Of a DNA stretch of 64,000 nucleotides, positions 14,588-25,636 are shown in pieces. A model generated the notes under the pieces. That model made no database searches. It had not been told where the DNA came from and worked only from the letters and a program-made list of their open reading frames with translations. Made by a program: the position numbers and the translations under genes. Source of the stretch: Streptomyces sp. NBC_01445 (GTDB lineage: Bacteria; Actinomycetota; Actinomycetes; Streptomycetales; Streptomycetaceae); contig NZ_CP109485.1 in NCBI RefSeq assembly GCF_035918235.1, positions 6,507,001 through 6,571,000 on the forward strand. Direction: 5' to 3'. Each line of letters starts with the position of its first letter. The first letter of the stretch is position 1.

Positions 14588-15084
14588 AGGCCCTCCGAGG
14601 ACTACGAGTCGCATGCGTGTCGAAGTGGGCCTGCAGGACTCGTACAGCAGCACGATTGGCCAGGTCGGAGGCATGCTGCGTACGAACTGGCGATGCGCCT
14701 TCTAAGCGCCTGGTCGTAGGTTCGAGTCCTGCCTGGGGCGCCGAAGCCGGGCAGAAACGGCCGGCGGGAGCGGATCGCGTACCGACGCCGTCACGGTGCG
14801 GGAGCGTGAGCGGATCATCGCGGCGGATGAGCCGAGGGGGAGCCGCTGCTGCCGCGATCTGGCTGAGCCTGTCGAGGGCGCAGCGTTCGGCTGCCGGGCC
14901 GTCTGTGGGCCGTGCGAAGGGGCTCAATGGTGACCGACGTCGACAACCGGTGACAGGTCAGCTACCGAGACGAGCCAAGAACGGCCAGGTCATGGACCCC
15001 TGGCCATACTGGTTTCCCCCATGGGGTGGCGGTCAGGCAAGATGGGGTGTATCTGCCCACACATCGATTGCCGGACGGTTTCTC
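14588..15084. other. intergenic region holding tRNA fragment and ettA leader
   Basis: Nearly 500 bp without a supported gene. It holds the tRNA-Arg 3'-half fragment (14695-14740) and the upstream region of ettA. The ettA frame stays open back to 14617, passing through the tRNA fragment, but this part has no protein-like composition. A promoter for ettA must lie between about 14950 and 15080; I could not place -35/-10 boxes with confidence. Confidence 0.5.
14695..14740 (+). other. 3' half of a tRNA-Arg(UCU) gene, probable att scar
   Basis: Forty-six bases match the anticodon-arm-to-discriminator part of the intact tRNA-Arg at 5547-5619 in 42 positions, including the CTTCTAA anticodon loop and TTCGAGT T-loop. 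The acceptor 5' strand and D-arm are absent, so no tRNA can be made. Identity starting in the anticodon stem and running to the 3' end is the hallmark of att sites left by tyrosine integrases that use tRNA genes. No integrase gene remains nearby. Confidence 0.75.
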
Positions 15085-16749
<1,665 letters not shown>

Positions 16750-16751
16750 TC

Positions 16752-17189
16752 GTGCGTCACATCTACGCCTGCCCCCTGCGCTGGTCGGACATGGATGCCT
16801 TCGGGCATGTCAACAACGCTGTCTTCGTGCGGTACTTGGAAGAAGCGCGGATCGACTTCATGTTCCAGCTGGCGCCCGGGGACGGGTCGCCGTCGTTCTC
16901 CGGCGGGTCCGTCGTGGCCCGCCACGAGATCGACTACGTACGCCCGCTGGTGCACCGGCACACGCCGGTCACCATCGAGTCGTGGGTGACGAAGATCGGC
17001 GCCGCGTCGCTCACGATCGCGTACGAGATCAAGGACGAGGGCCAGCTCTACGTGCGGGCCTCGACCGTGGTTGTGCCGTTCAACCTGGAGGCGCAGCGGC
17101 CCCGGCGGATCACCGCTGAGGAGAAGGCGTACCTCCAGGAGTACATGGACGACAGTGCCGACAGCGGCTCGGGGGCGCTGGCCGCATGA
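16752..17189 (+). CDS. acyl-CoA thioesterase, 4HBT hotdog fold
   Basis: A 145-residue hotdog protein. RWSDMDAFGHVNNAVFVRYLEEAR contains the 4-hydroxybenzoyl-CoA-thioesterase-like active-site signature: Asp in DMDxxGHVNN as the expected catalytic residue, and a central helix. These enzymes hydrolyse acyl-CoA thioesters in the cytoplasm; chain length cannot be read from sequence. GTG 16752 lies 2 bp after the ettA stop, so it is probably in one transcript with ettA and the following gene, which it overlaps by ATGA. Confidence 0.88.
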   Translation: MRHIYACPLRWSDMDAFGHVNNAVFVRYLEEARIDFMFQLAPGDGSPSFSGGSVVARHEIDYVRPLVHRHTPVTIESWVTKIGAASLTIAYEIKDEGQLYVRASTVVVPFNLEAQRPRRITAEEKAYLQEYMDDSADSGSGALAA

Positions 17190-17860
17190 CGGCACCCGTG
17201 CTGCACTTCGCCGACGCCGGGGAAGGGGCGGACCTCGCCGCCTTCCTCGGCCGGCTCGTGCACTACGACCGGGCCGCCGCCGTGCGGCTCCAGGCGGGCG
17301 GACAGGCGCTTGCCGTCTTCGGTCGGCCGCCGTCGTTCGAGGTGCTCGCGATCCGCACGGCCCGCCTCCTGAAGCCGTACGAGTACGGGCTCGACAGCTC
17401 GCTGGACGTGACCGTGTCGGCCGGTGAGCTGCTCGAGTCGATCGACGAGCGGGCCGGGAGCGCGCGCGTGCCCGCCGCGGTGACCGGTCCTCCGTGGGCC
17501 GGTGTCCTGCCCCCGCGCGGCGGCTGGGAGCTGGTTCCCGGCTTCCCGGACGTGGACGTCGTACGCGGGCTCGTACGCGCCGCGGTCGCCGAGTTCAAGG
17601 CGCGGGTCGACGAGTTGGCTCCCGATGCGCGCACGCGCGCCGAACTGGACCGGACCGGGCGCGAGATCTGGTCGCGGACCATCGGCGACACCGGGGTTCC
17701 GGTGCGGGCCGCCCACGCGGCCCAGTCTCTCGGATTCCTCCGCGGGGACGCGCTCGACCTTCTCAGCAGCGGCTCGTGGCTGCGGCTGCGCACGGCCTAC
17801 GGCTCCGTGGCGCTGCGGCGCGGCAACGGGATCTCCGGCCTCTCCGTGTCGCCCGTCTGA
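17186..17860 (+). CDS. conserved actinobacterial hypothetical protein
   Basis: A 224-residue soluble protein that starts on the ATGA overlap with the thioesterase gene. It has no membrane span and no recognised catalytic motif; hydrophobic-helical segments alternate with Arg-rich ones. The arrangement ettA, thioesterase, this gene looks like a stable core operon. Function unknown. It ends convergent to the ABC exporter ATPase. Confidence 0.75.
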   Translation: MTAPVLHFADAGEGADLAAFLGRLVHYDRAAAVRLQAGGQALAVFGRPPSFEVLAIRTARLLKPYEYGLDSSLDVTVSAGELLESIDERAGSARVPAAVTGPPWAGVLPPRGGWELVPGFPDVDVVRGLVRAAVAEFKARVDELAPDARTRAELDRTGREIWSRTIGDTGVPVRAAHAAQSLGFLRGDALDLLSSGSWLRLRTAYGSVALRRGNGISGLSVSPV

Positions 17861-17900
17861 CCGGCCGCGCCGGACACCTGCCTCCCGGTACGGATCAGGA

Positions 17901-18857
17901 TCAGCCCGGCTCGGTGTCGTCCGGCCACACCCCGATGTGGTCCTCCTCCAGCTCCAGGAGCACCCGGTCCCGCATCCCCAGCGCCCGCGTGTGGTCCGCG
18001 GGGAGCTGGAGCCGGCCCGCGCGGTCGAGCATGGCGTACTCCCGTGAGATCAGGGACTCCTGGCCCGTGGCCGCGTCGACCTGCGTGCGGCGCAGGACCT
18101 CCGTCGAGGTGCGGCCGTCGCGGATGGCGACGGTGCGGCGGACCTCGGAGGCGACGGCCTGGTCGTGCGTGACGATCACGATGGTCGTGCCCAGCTCCTC
18201 GTTGGCCGTGCGGAACGCGGCGAAGATCTGCTCGCCCGTGTGGGAGTCCAGCTCGCCGGTCGGTTCGTCGGCGAGCAGGACCGACGGCTCGTTCGCGAGC
18301 GCCACCGCGATGGCGACGCGCTGCTGCTGACCGCCCGACAGCGCCTGCGGGCGCCGGTCGCGACAGTCGCCGACCCCCAGCAGATCGAGGAGTTCCACGG
18401 CCCGCCGGGACTTGTGGGAGCGCTTGGTGCCGCCCCTCAACTGCATCGGGAGCGCTACATTCTGGGCTGCCGTCAGATAGGGGAGCAGATTGCGGGCCGT
18501 CTGCTGCCAGACGAAGCCGACGATGTCCCTGCGGTAGCGCAGGCGCTCCTTCGCGCCCATCGTGAGCAGGTCGCAGCCCGCGACCTTCGCCGCTCCCGCC
18601 GTCGGCTCGTCGAGCCCCGCGAGGATGTTCATCAGCGTCGACTTGCCGCTGCCCGACGCGCCGACGAGAGCCATCAACTCGCCCTCGCGCACCAGGAGAT
18701 CGAGCCCCTGGAGCGCCTGTACCTCGACGCCGTCGGTGGAGAAGATCCGCACCAGCCGGTCGCAGGTGATCAGGGCGTCATGGCCGTACGCGGGCTGGTC
18801 GCGGCGGTCCGCGGCGCGCCGTTCGAGATCGGCGAGGGTGGGGTCGGTGGTGGTCAT
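17901..18857 (-). CDS. ABC exporter ATPase with C-terminal AbrB-like domain
   Basis: A 318-residue MacB/LolD-type ATPase: Walker A GASGSGKST, Q-loop VWQQTARNLLPYL, signature LSGGQQQR, Walker B VLLADEPTGELD and switch His in VTHDQ. After the ATPase domain the last ~46 residues contain DRAGRLQLPADHTRALGM and VLLELEED, which matches the swapped-hairpin AbrB/SpoVT fold (GR-x-IP ... LG ... D-x-V pattern). The ATG at 18857 has GGAGAGA upstream. It is the third gene of a minus-strand unit with two FtsX-like permeases, 91 bp after the second. The complex probably exports or extracts an envelope substrate. Confidence 0.88.
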   Translation of the reverse strand: MTTTDPTLADLERRAADRRDQPAYGHDALITCDRLVRIFSTDGVEVQALQGLDLLVREGELMALVGASGSGKSTLMNILAGLDEPTAGAAKVAGCDLLTMGAKERLRYRRDIVGFVWQQTARNLLPYLTAAQNVALPMQLRGGTKRSHKSRRAVELLDLLGVGDCRDRRPQALSGGQQQRVAIAVALANEPSVLLADEPTGELDSHTGEQIFAAFRTANEELGTTIVIVTHDQAVASEVRRTVAIRDGRTSTEVLRRTQVDAATGQESLISREYAMLDRAGRLQLPADHTRALGMRDRVLLELEEDHIGVWPDDTEPG

Positions 18858-18948
18858 GAGGTCTCTCCCGGTGTCCCTTCGGCCCTCGCCGTGGCTGATC
18901 CTGTTGCTGCCGTGAGGCCGTGGTCGTATGCCGGCCGCCCGCATCGGT

Positions 18949-21723
18949 TCATGACGTTTCCCCCGCTCTCAACTCCCGTACGAATCCCCGCCGTCCGGTC
19001 CACCAGGCCTGACCGGCCGCCACGGCCGTGGCGAGCAGGACGACGCACAGCGCGGGCAGCAGGAGCGACAGGGCGTCGGTGCGCAGCTGTGCCACCGGGC
19101 CCCCGCCGCCCGCCGACGCCAGGGCCAGCCCCGTCAGGTCGAGGCCCGGCGCGAGGAGCCGGATCGCGGCCCACCCCGTGAGGGCGCCGCCCGCCGCGGC
19201 GAGCACGGCCTGGGGGAGCGCTTCGAGGATCAGGAGGCGGCGGGCCTGCCGGCGGGTGAGGCCCATGGTGCGCAGGCGCGCGAGGAGCGCGGTGCGTTCG
19301 GGGGCGGCGCGTGCCAGGGCGAGAAGCAGGGTCAGGGCCGCGTACCCCGCGCCGATGACGACGGCCGCCGAGTAGACGCGGGCGGCGCCGGTCTGCAGGG
19401 GCGAGTCGACGTACCGGGCGCGTTCGGTGGCGCGCAGCCGCACCGACACCTCGGAGCCCGCGGCCTTGCGCAGGGCGGGCCCGTCGATGTGGTCGCCGGT
19501 GACGAGGAGGGAGCTGGGCAGGTAGCGGGGTGCGATGCCCTGGTTGGCCTTCTGGTCGACACCGACCCGGCGGGCCAGGGCCGCCCGGTCGACCACCAGG
19601 AAGTCGTCGGACAGCGCGGGCGTGGTCGTACGGACCGCGGAGACGCGCAGCACGATGTCCTCGCCGTCCATCAACAGCGAGAACGGCCCGGTCCCGAAGA
19701 CGTCCCGCATCGAGGGGGAGGCCAGTACGGGGAGCGGGGACGCGGCGGTACCGGGCCGCGCGGCGTTCGTCGTCAGGGCTCCGGCGGGGAACGCCCCGAG
19801 GTCCGTACGGGCGGCCAGGCGCGCGTACGACGCGGTGTCCACGGCCGCGAGCGGAACCTGGCGCCGGCCGTCCTTCGGTTCGGCGTCGTACCGCAGCGTG
19901 AGCGGCGACACGTCCCGCACCCCGGGGATCTTCCTGACCTGTCCGGTGAGGGCGGTGGGCAGCGCGGAGCCGGACTCGACGCGGGCGTCCGCCCCGGTCG
20001 CGAGGACCGCCGCCCGGTCCCGCTCGTGATCGATCCCCGAGAGGACCGAACCGCCGAACGCGGCCGTCGTCAGCGCCGTGAGCAGCGCGAGCAGCGGGAG
20101 CACCGCCGTACCGGCACCGGCCGTCGCGCGGCCCGTCCTCGCGAGCGACAGATAGCCGACGACGCCGCGCAGCCGGCCTGCCGGGCGGGCCAGCCAGCGC
20201 AGCGGCAGCGGATACACGCGCACGAGGACGAACGCGGCGACGACCCCGACCAGGACCGGCGCGAGCGCGACCAGGCTGTCCCCGCCGTCGGCCGTCCCCC
20301 GGCGGCGCAGCGCCACGATGGACGCGACAGCCAGGACGAGCAGGGTGAGTTCGGCGACCGTGCGCCGGCGCGAGGGGCGGGCGTGGGCGAGGTCGTCGCG
20401 CGCGCCGCCCACCTGGACGCGGCGGTGCGCGGCGGCGGCCCGCAGGGGCAGCGCGAGGCACGTGAGCAGGACGACCCCGGCGGCCGCGAGCACGGCGGGC
20501 TGCCAGCGGCCGTGCCGGACCGCGACCAGCGCGAGCGCGAGTCCGGCCGCGCCCGCGGGCACCGCCACGACCGCCGTCTCGGCGAGCAGCCGCCCGGCGA
20601 GCCCGCGCACCGAACCGCCGCGCGAACGCAGGACGGTGAACTCGGCACGGCGCCGCTCGGCGGCCAGGCCCCCCGCCATCAGGAGCACGATGCAGGCCAC
20701 CGTGCCGGTGCCGTACGCGGCGACGGAGACGACCGGGCCGATACGGGACCGCAGTTCCTGGTAGCCGGTGATGAACTCGTCGAGTCCCGTGGCGACCTCG
20801 GTGTCGCCGCCCGTGGCCACGCGCACCGCGAGCAGACCCGGGCCGTTCTCCGTATAGGCGAGAGCGGACTTGAGGGCGGGCATGGTGCGCGCATCGAGGG
20901 AGCCCAGGTCGGGCGCCAGCTGCCAGAATCGCTCGGGGTCGCCGGCCGTGCCGAGCAGCGCGGGCGCCGCGTCGGGCGCGAGGAGGAGCCCGCCGACCCA
21001 GAAGTCCGACGGAGGCCTCCCCTGGGTCTGGTGCAGCGACGGGGCGGCGAGGGCCGGAGCGGCCGCCCAGTACGACGCCTTGGGGTCCCGCACCTTGAGG
21101 ACACCGGTGATGCGCACGGACACGTAGCCCTTCATCACGGCGGGCACATGGATCACCGAACCGGGCCTGATGTGCAGCGCCTTCGCGGTCGCGGCCGTCA
21201 CCGCGCCCTCCACCTCGGTCGTCTCCCAGGTGACCGTGCCCGCCGCGCGCGGCAGCCGCCCCGCCGCGACCGTACTGTGCCGGGCGAGGCCGCTCTGCGC
21301 GGAGAGGGTGAACTCGGCGGGCAGCCCGTCGGGCCGCGGCAGCCACCTGTCGGTGGCCGCCTTCAGCAGCGTGGTGGTGCGCAGCCCGTACGAGGACTGC
21401 GTCCTGTCCACGGCGAGCGGCGCGCGCAGGGAGTCGAGGACGTCCTCGTACGCGGTGCTCATGGACTCGGAGCGCATCATCTCGTCCCGAGCGACCGACT
21501 CCTGTTCGGAGCCGGCCTCCGCGGTGAGCGTGAGGACGGTGCGCGGGGGCGCCTCGGCCGAGACCGCGTGGCGCAGGCCCGCGTCCTCGTAGTCCTCGAC
21601 GGCCCGCGGGAACACGGCGGCCAGGAAGGACGTGAGGGCGACCAGGAGCGCGAGCGCCCAGGCGGCGCCGGGCGCGGTGCGCAGGCGGGTGCGCACCCAG
21701 GGGGCGACGGTCGGTGGCGTCAT
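18949..21723 (-). CDS. FtsX-like ABC permease (second of pair)
   Basis: About 924 residues. One N-terminal span (WALALLVALTSFLAAVF), a large extracytoplasmic domain to about 330, then clusters of hydrophobic spans at about 335-460 and 510-580, a second extracytoplasmic domain, and C-terminal spans near 770-900: the MacB/FtsX permease pattern, duplicated. ATG 21723 lies one base after the stop of the upstream permease with GGGGAG at good spacing; GTG 21732 is an overlapping alternative. Works with the ATPase downstream. Substrate unknown. Confidence 0.87.
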   Translation of the reverse strand: MTPPTVAPWVRTRLRTAPGAAWALALLVALTSFLAAVFPRAVEDYEDAGLRHAVSAEAPPRTVLTLTAEAGSEQESVARDEMMRSESMSTAYEDVLDSLRAPLAVDRTQSSYGLRTTTLLKAATDRWLPRPDGLPAEFTLSAQSGLARHSTVAAGRLPRAAGTVTWETTEVEGAVTAATAKALHIRPGSVIHVPAVMKGYVSVRITGVLKVRDPKASYWAAAPALAAPSLHQTQGRPPSDFWVGGLLLAPDAAPALLGTAGDPERFWQLAPDLGSLDARTMPALKSALAYTENGPGLLAVRVATGGDTEVATGLDEFITGYQELRSRIGPVVSVAAYGTGTVACIVLLMAGGLAAERRRAEFTVLRSRGGSVRGLAGRLLAETAVVAVPAGAAGLALALVAVRHGRWQPAVLAAAGVVLLTCLALPLRAAAAHRRVQVGGARDDLAHARPSRRRTVAELTLLVLAVASIVALRRRGTADGGDSLVALAPVLVGVVAAFVLVRVYPLPLRWLARPAGRLRGVVGYLSLARTGRATAGAGTAVLPLLALLTALTTAAFGGSVLSGIDHERDRAAVLATGADARVESGSALPTALTGQVRKIPGVRDVSPLTLRYDAEPKDGRRQVPLAAVDTASYARLAARTDLGAFPAGALTTNAARPGTAASPLPVLASPSMRDVFGTGPFSLLMDGEDIVLRVSAVRTTTPALSDDFLVVDRAALARRVGVDQKANQGIAPRYLPSSLLVTGDHIDGPALRKAAGSEVSVRLRATERARYVDSPLQTGAARVYSAAVVIGAGYAALTLLLALARAAPERTALLARLRTMGLTRRQARRLLILEALPQAVLAAAGGALTGWAAIRLLAPGLDLTGLALASAGGGGPVAQLRTDALSLLLPALCVVLLATAVAAGQAWWTGRRGFVRELRAGETS

Positions 21724-21724
21724 G

Positions 21725-24700
21725 TCACTCACTCCCCTGGCGGCGCAGTGTGATGGCGGCGTCCGGCGGCCGGCGCAGGGCGAGGCCCGCGGTGATCAGG
21801 ACGGGCGTCACCGCGACGCCCGCGAGGAGCAACAGGACCTGCCCCCACGGCAGTTCGACCAGGACCCGGGGCATCGGCTGGATGGCCTGCCCGGTGAGTA
21901 CGACGAGCGGCACGACGGCTCTCGTGAGAAACGTCCCGAGGGCCAGTCCCACCAGGAGGGCGAGCGCGACCAGGATGCCCTGCTCGGCGGCGACGAGGCG
22001 GGCGAGCTGGCGCCGGGGCGCGCCGAGCGCCCGCAGGATCGCGAACTCGTTGCCGCGCTCGCGCATCGAACCCGCGGTGTTGACGGCGAACCCGACCGCG
22101 GCGAGGAGGGCGGCGGCGACGGCGGCCGCGGCGAGCGCCGACTGCGGTCCCGCGCCGAGCGGGTCGTCGCGCAGCGACTCGGCGATCTCGGACCGCACGA
22201 CGACCTGCGCCGGCTCGGCGTCGGGGCGGGCGCGCAGCGCGGCGGCGGCCTCGGCACTGCGGCCGGGCTCGGTGCTCAGCCACCACTCGCCGGGCAGGGC
22301 GGGCTCCTTGTGCCGGTCGGTGAGCGCTCGGTTCAGGGCGCGCAGATCGAGCAACAGGGCGCCCCCGTCGGCGGACTCGGGGCCGGCGTCCGCCTCGGCC
22401 GTGGTGTCGGCCCCGGCCTCGGGTCCCGTGGTCGGCAGGGCGCGTACGCTCGCCGAGATCCGGACCTTGAGGGGCGAGCCGCCGACGGGGACCGCGACGG
22501 TGGACCCGACCTTCGCGCCGGACGAGCGCAGGAAGCGGTCGGTGGCCACGGCCGTGACCTCCTTGACCGCGGGTCGCTTCGCGGTGAGCCGGACGCTCAT
22601 GCTGGGCGGCGCCCCGAACGGGATGGTCAGCGGATTGAGCCGCCCGGTGTCGAACCCGACGGACACCTGGCCGTCCGACTGCCGTTCGAGCACCGGGGCG
22701 CCGGGCCGGGCGCCACCGTCTTCTTCCGAGCCGCCCTGCGCGGACGCCCGCCACCGCGTGCCCAGCTTCAGCGACTGCTGCGCCCCTGCCGCGTTCACGG
22801 ACCGCAGTCCCTCGAACGTCAGGCGGTGCTTCACCGTCTCGGTGACGGGCTGGTCGATGTCGAGGGCCAGGCCGGTCAGGGTCAGCGGGGTCGCGGGCCG
22901 CTCGAGGGAGATGGAGCCGCCCCCGCCGAGGCTCATGGCGAGCCGGTGCGCGCGCCCGTCGGCGGGCAGGTCGTCCAGGAACAGCTGGTACGGGATTCCG
23001 TAGCGGTCCTCGACGGTCGCGGTGACGCTGCCCTTCACATCGGACGGCGAGGCGTCGTGCGGACGGGCGGGCGTGCTCAGGCGCAGGGTGAGGGTGGCGC
23101 CGGTCGCGTCGGCGGGCAGTACGACGCCGGGGGAGCGGTCGTGGCCGCCGGTGCGCAGCGACGACAGCAGCCGCGAAGGGGACTTCTCCGACAGGTCGTC
23201 GCGCAGCATCAAGTGGTCCGTGGCGTGTGCCGTGTCGAGGGCCAGGAGCGTCGCTTCCCGGCCTCCGCTCAGGGGCATCGTGGCGCGCACGGCGGGCGCC
23301 GCGTCCCGTACGCCGGGAGCCGCCGCGTAGACCCCGGCCTGGCCGAGCCCGCCTCCCGGTGCGAGGACGCGGAGGGAGGCGCCCGCCCGGAAGTCCGCCT
23401 GGTCCTCCTGCGAGCGGTTCCAGGACGCTCCCTGCCCGATCGCCAACATGCCCATGGCGACCGCGAGTACGAGGAGCAGGACGGGGCCCGCGCCGCGCAG
23501 CGGGCGGCGGCTGAACTGCCAGCCCGCGAGCGCCGCCGGCAGTCCGCGCCCGCCGGCCGCGCGGCGCTCCGCGAGCTTCGCGGCGGGCGGCAGCAGCCGC
23601 AGCGTCAGGACCGTACCGGCGAGCAGGGCCAGGGCGGGGGCCGTGACGAGGAGCGGGTCGATGCCGAGGGTGCCCGAGGTGTTGCTGCTGAGCGCGCCCG
23701 AACCGGACGTCTGCCGGTCCAACTGCCAGTACGCCACGGCCGCGATGACCAGGAGGCCCACGTCGGCGCCCGCCCGCAGCGGCGCCGGCAGCGACCTGGC
23801 GCGGCCGCGCTCGGGACCTGCGGCGCTCAGCGAGGGCACCGTCACGGCGAGCGCGCAGCCCACCGCGACCGCCAGGGCGACGAGCCACACCCCGCGGCCG
23901 GCCTCGACGTCGAGCCGCAGCCCGATCCGCGACAGGGCACCCCAGGAGGACAGCAGCCGGATCAGCGGGCCCGCGAGGAGCGGCGCGCACACGGCCGCGG
24001 GCAGCGCGAGCAGCAGCGCCTCGATCGCCGCGAGCGAGGTCACCCGGGCCCGCGAACCGCCGCGCGCCCGCAGCATCCACGTCTCGCCCGCGCGCTCCGT
24101 GCTCAGCAGCCGGGCGACCAGGAGCAGCGTGTACGTGGCGAGCAGGACGAGCTGGAGCGCGACGATGAGGAGGGTGGAGCGGGAGACGAGCAGGGCGCGC
24201 TCCGCCCGGTCGAGGGTCTCCGGCAGCGAGGTGTTCACCCCGGTCGTGCCGGCGAGCGCCTTCTCGCGCAGGAGCGCCTTGGTGCCTTCGCGGGCGCCGG
24301 TGCGCAGCGCGTCGATGTCCGCCGTCGTCACCGACGAGAAGTCGGCGGACGCCAGCCAGGCCGACTTCCCGGCGGAGACCCGGCCGGCCGCGAGGACGGA
24401 GGGGGCGGTGAGCAGGGGCCCGTACGTCGTGAAGGAGATCTTCTGGATGCCGCGGCCGCCGAGGTCGTCGAGCTTCCAGTAGGGGGCGGTCAGCCTGACG
24501 GGCTGGTACACGCCGGTGAGCACGACCGACACCGTGGGGCCGCCGAGGCGGTCCTTCAGCGTGAGCTTGTCGCCGGGGTGCAGCTTCAGCTGCCGGGCGG
24601 CGGCCTCGGGGAGCGCAGCCTCGACGGGCGCCCTGGATCCGTGTGGCGCCTTGGATCCTTGCGCCGCCTTGGGGGCGCGGCCCTTCGTGATGCGGACCTC

Positions 24701-25114
24701 GCCGCGCTCCAGCGCCGCGAACTGGGTCAGGTCGGGGTTCCCGGAGCGGGCGGCCGGCGGCTGGAGCGAGCGCGGCAGCGCGTACGGGCCCGACCTCATC
24801 AGCGTCTGCACGCTCACCGGCAGCCCGCCGAAGATGTCCCGCGCCCCGGAGCGGACCGCGGCGTCCGCCGCCTCGCGGCCCTCGGCGGGCACATCGGCCT
24901 TGACCGTCAGCGCCGTGGTCGCGGCGTCGCGGGTGCGCAGGCTGTTCCGCAGAGCGGCGTCACCGATCGCGCCCGAGAAGGCGCTGAGCATCGCGAGAAC
25001 GGACGTCGTCAGCAGGACCGCGAGAAGCGCAGCGGTCAGGAGCAACCGGTGCGCGCGCACCCTGAGTAGGACAAATCCCGACACCCCTGCCCCCGTACCC
25101 GCTCTGCGCCGCAC
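21725..25114 (-). CDS. FtsX-like ABC permease (first of pair)
   Basis: About 1129 residues, similar in plan to the next gene but longer: N-terminal span LLLTAALLAVLLTTSVLAML (about 25-45), a large outside domain to 300, central spans at about 310-560, a second large outside domain to about 1000 and C-terminal spans. The duplicated FtsX design suggests the two permeases form a heterodimer driven by the ATPase. GTG 25114 is the longest start; GTG 25084 (VSGFVLLRVRAH) is preceded by a G-rich site and may be the true one. First gene of the unit. Confidence 0.85.
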   Translation of the reverse strand: MRRRAGTGAGVSGFVLLRVRAHRLLLTAALLAVLLTTSVLAMLSAFSGAIGDAALRNSLRTRDAATTALTVKADVPAEGREAADAAVRSGARDIFGGLPVSVQTLMRSGPYALPRSLQPPAARSGNPDLTQFAALERGEVRITKGRAPKAAQGSKAPHGSRAPVEAALPEAAARQLKLHPGDKLTLKDRLGGPTVSVVLTGVYQPVRLTAPYWKLDDLGGRGIQKISFTTYGPLLTAPSVLAAGRVSAGKSAWLASADFSSVTTADIDALRTGAREGTKALLREKALAGTTGVNTSLPETLDRAERALLVSRSTLLIVALQLVLLATYTLLLVARLLSTERAGETWMLRARGGSRARVTSLAAIEALLLALPAAVCAPLLAGPLIRLLSSWGALSRIGLRLDVEAGRGVWLVALAVAVGCALAVTVPSLSAAGPERGRARSLPAPLRAGADVGLLVIAAVAYWQLDRQTSGSGALSSNTSGTLGIDPLLVTAPALALLAGTVLTLRLLPPAAKLAERRAAGGRGLPAALAGWQFSRRPLRGAGPVLLLVLAVAMGMLAIGQGASWNRSQEDQADFRAGASLRVLAPGGGLGQAGVYAAAPGVRDAAPAVRATMPLSGGREATLLALDTAHATDHLMLRDDLSEKSPSRLLSSLRTGGHDRSPGVVLPADATGATLTLRLSTPARPHDASPSDVKGSVTATVEDRYGIPYQLFLDDLPADGRAHRLAMSLGGGGSISLERPATPLTLTGLALDIDQPVTETVKHRLTFEGLRSVNAAGAQQSLKLGTRWRASAQGGSEEDGGARPGAPVLERQSDGQVSVGFDTGRLNPLTIPFGAPPSMSVRLTAKRPAVKEVTAVATDRFLRSSGAKVGSTVAVPVGGSPLKVRISASVRALPTTGPEAGADTTAEADAGPESADGGALLLDLRALNRALTDRHKEPALPGEWWLSTEPGRSAEAAAALRARPDAEPAQVVVRSEIAESLRDDPLGAGPQSALAAAAVAAALLAAVGFAVNTAGSMRERGNEFAILRALGAPRRQLARLVAAEQGILVALALLVGLALGTFLTRAVVPLVVLTGQAIQPMPRVLVELPWGQVLLLLAGVAVTPVLITAGLALRRPPDAAITLRRQGSE

Positions 25115-25231
25115 ATCCCCCGAAAGTCTGTCCGGATGCTTTCAGAGCGAACGGAGTTGGGGAAGGGGTTTCAACCGGATATCGGCGGCGCCACATCGGA
25201 TAACGGCGCAGGCGTATCGGACAGCGGCGTA

Positions 25232-25636
25232 TCAGCCCGCCGTGTTCACCATCGAAGCCGCGGCATACGTCAGGTAGTTCCAGAGCGTGTGCTCGTGCTC
25301 CTCGGACAGGCCGAGCTCGTCGACCGCGGTCCGCATGTGCCGCAGCCACGCGTCGTGCGCCGCCCGGTCCACGGCGAACGGCGCGTGCCGCATCCGCAGA
25401 CGCGGGTGGCCCCGGTTGTCGCTGTAGGTGCGGGGACCGCCCCAGTACTGCATCAGGAACAGCGTGAGGCGCTCCTCGGCCGGACCCAGATCCTCCTCCG
25501 GGTACATCGGCCGCAGCAGCGGGTCCTGGGCGACCCCCTCGTAGAAGCGGTGGACCAGGCGCCGGAAGGTCTCCTCGCCGCCGACCTGCTCGTAGAAGGT
25601 CTGCTCCTGAAGCGTGCCGCGCGGAATCTCGGTCAC
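25232..25636 (-). CDS. group 2 truncated haemoglobin (GlbO type)
   Basis: A 134-residue 2-over-2 globin: TFYEQVGGEETFRRLV at the N-terminal helices, QYWGGP and RMRHAPF with the proximal His, and the Trp of WLRHM at the G8 position that marks group II. Tyr residues for distal hydrogen bonding are present. Such globins bind oxygen and NO and protect respiration. GTG 25636 gives the usual VTEIPRGTLQEQTF start; upstream GTG codons (25669) would extend it. Divergent from the PCMT-like gene. Confidence 0.88.
   Translation of the reverse strand: MTEIPRGTLQEQTFYEQVGGEETFRRLVHRFYEGVAQDPLLRPMYPEEDLGPAEERLTLFLMQYWGGPRTYSDNRGHPRLRMRHAPFAVDRAAHDAWLRHMRTAVDELGLSEEHEHTLWNYLTYAAASMVNTAG

Noticed and set aside
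14695..14740. A second functional tRNA-Arg gene
   Set aside because: No acceptor 5' strand or D-arm can be found upstream, and the anticodon stem has a mismatch; only a 3' half exists.
14617..15084. Upstream extension of EttA by 156 residues
   Set aside because: It would translate the tRNA fragment, and EttA proteins begin at MAEFIYTM (TTG 15085).
21632..25069. 1145-residue plus-strand open frame
   Set aside because: Antisense of the FtsX-like permease; composition and lack of domains show it to be non-coding.
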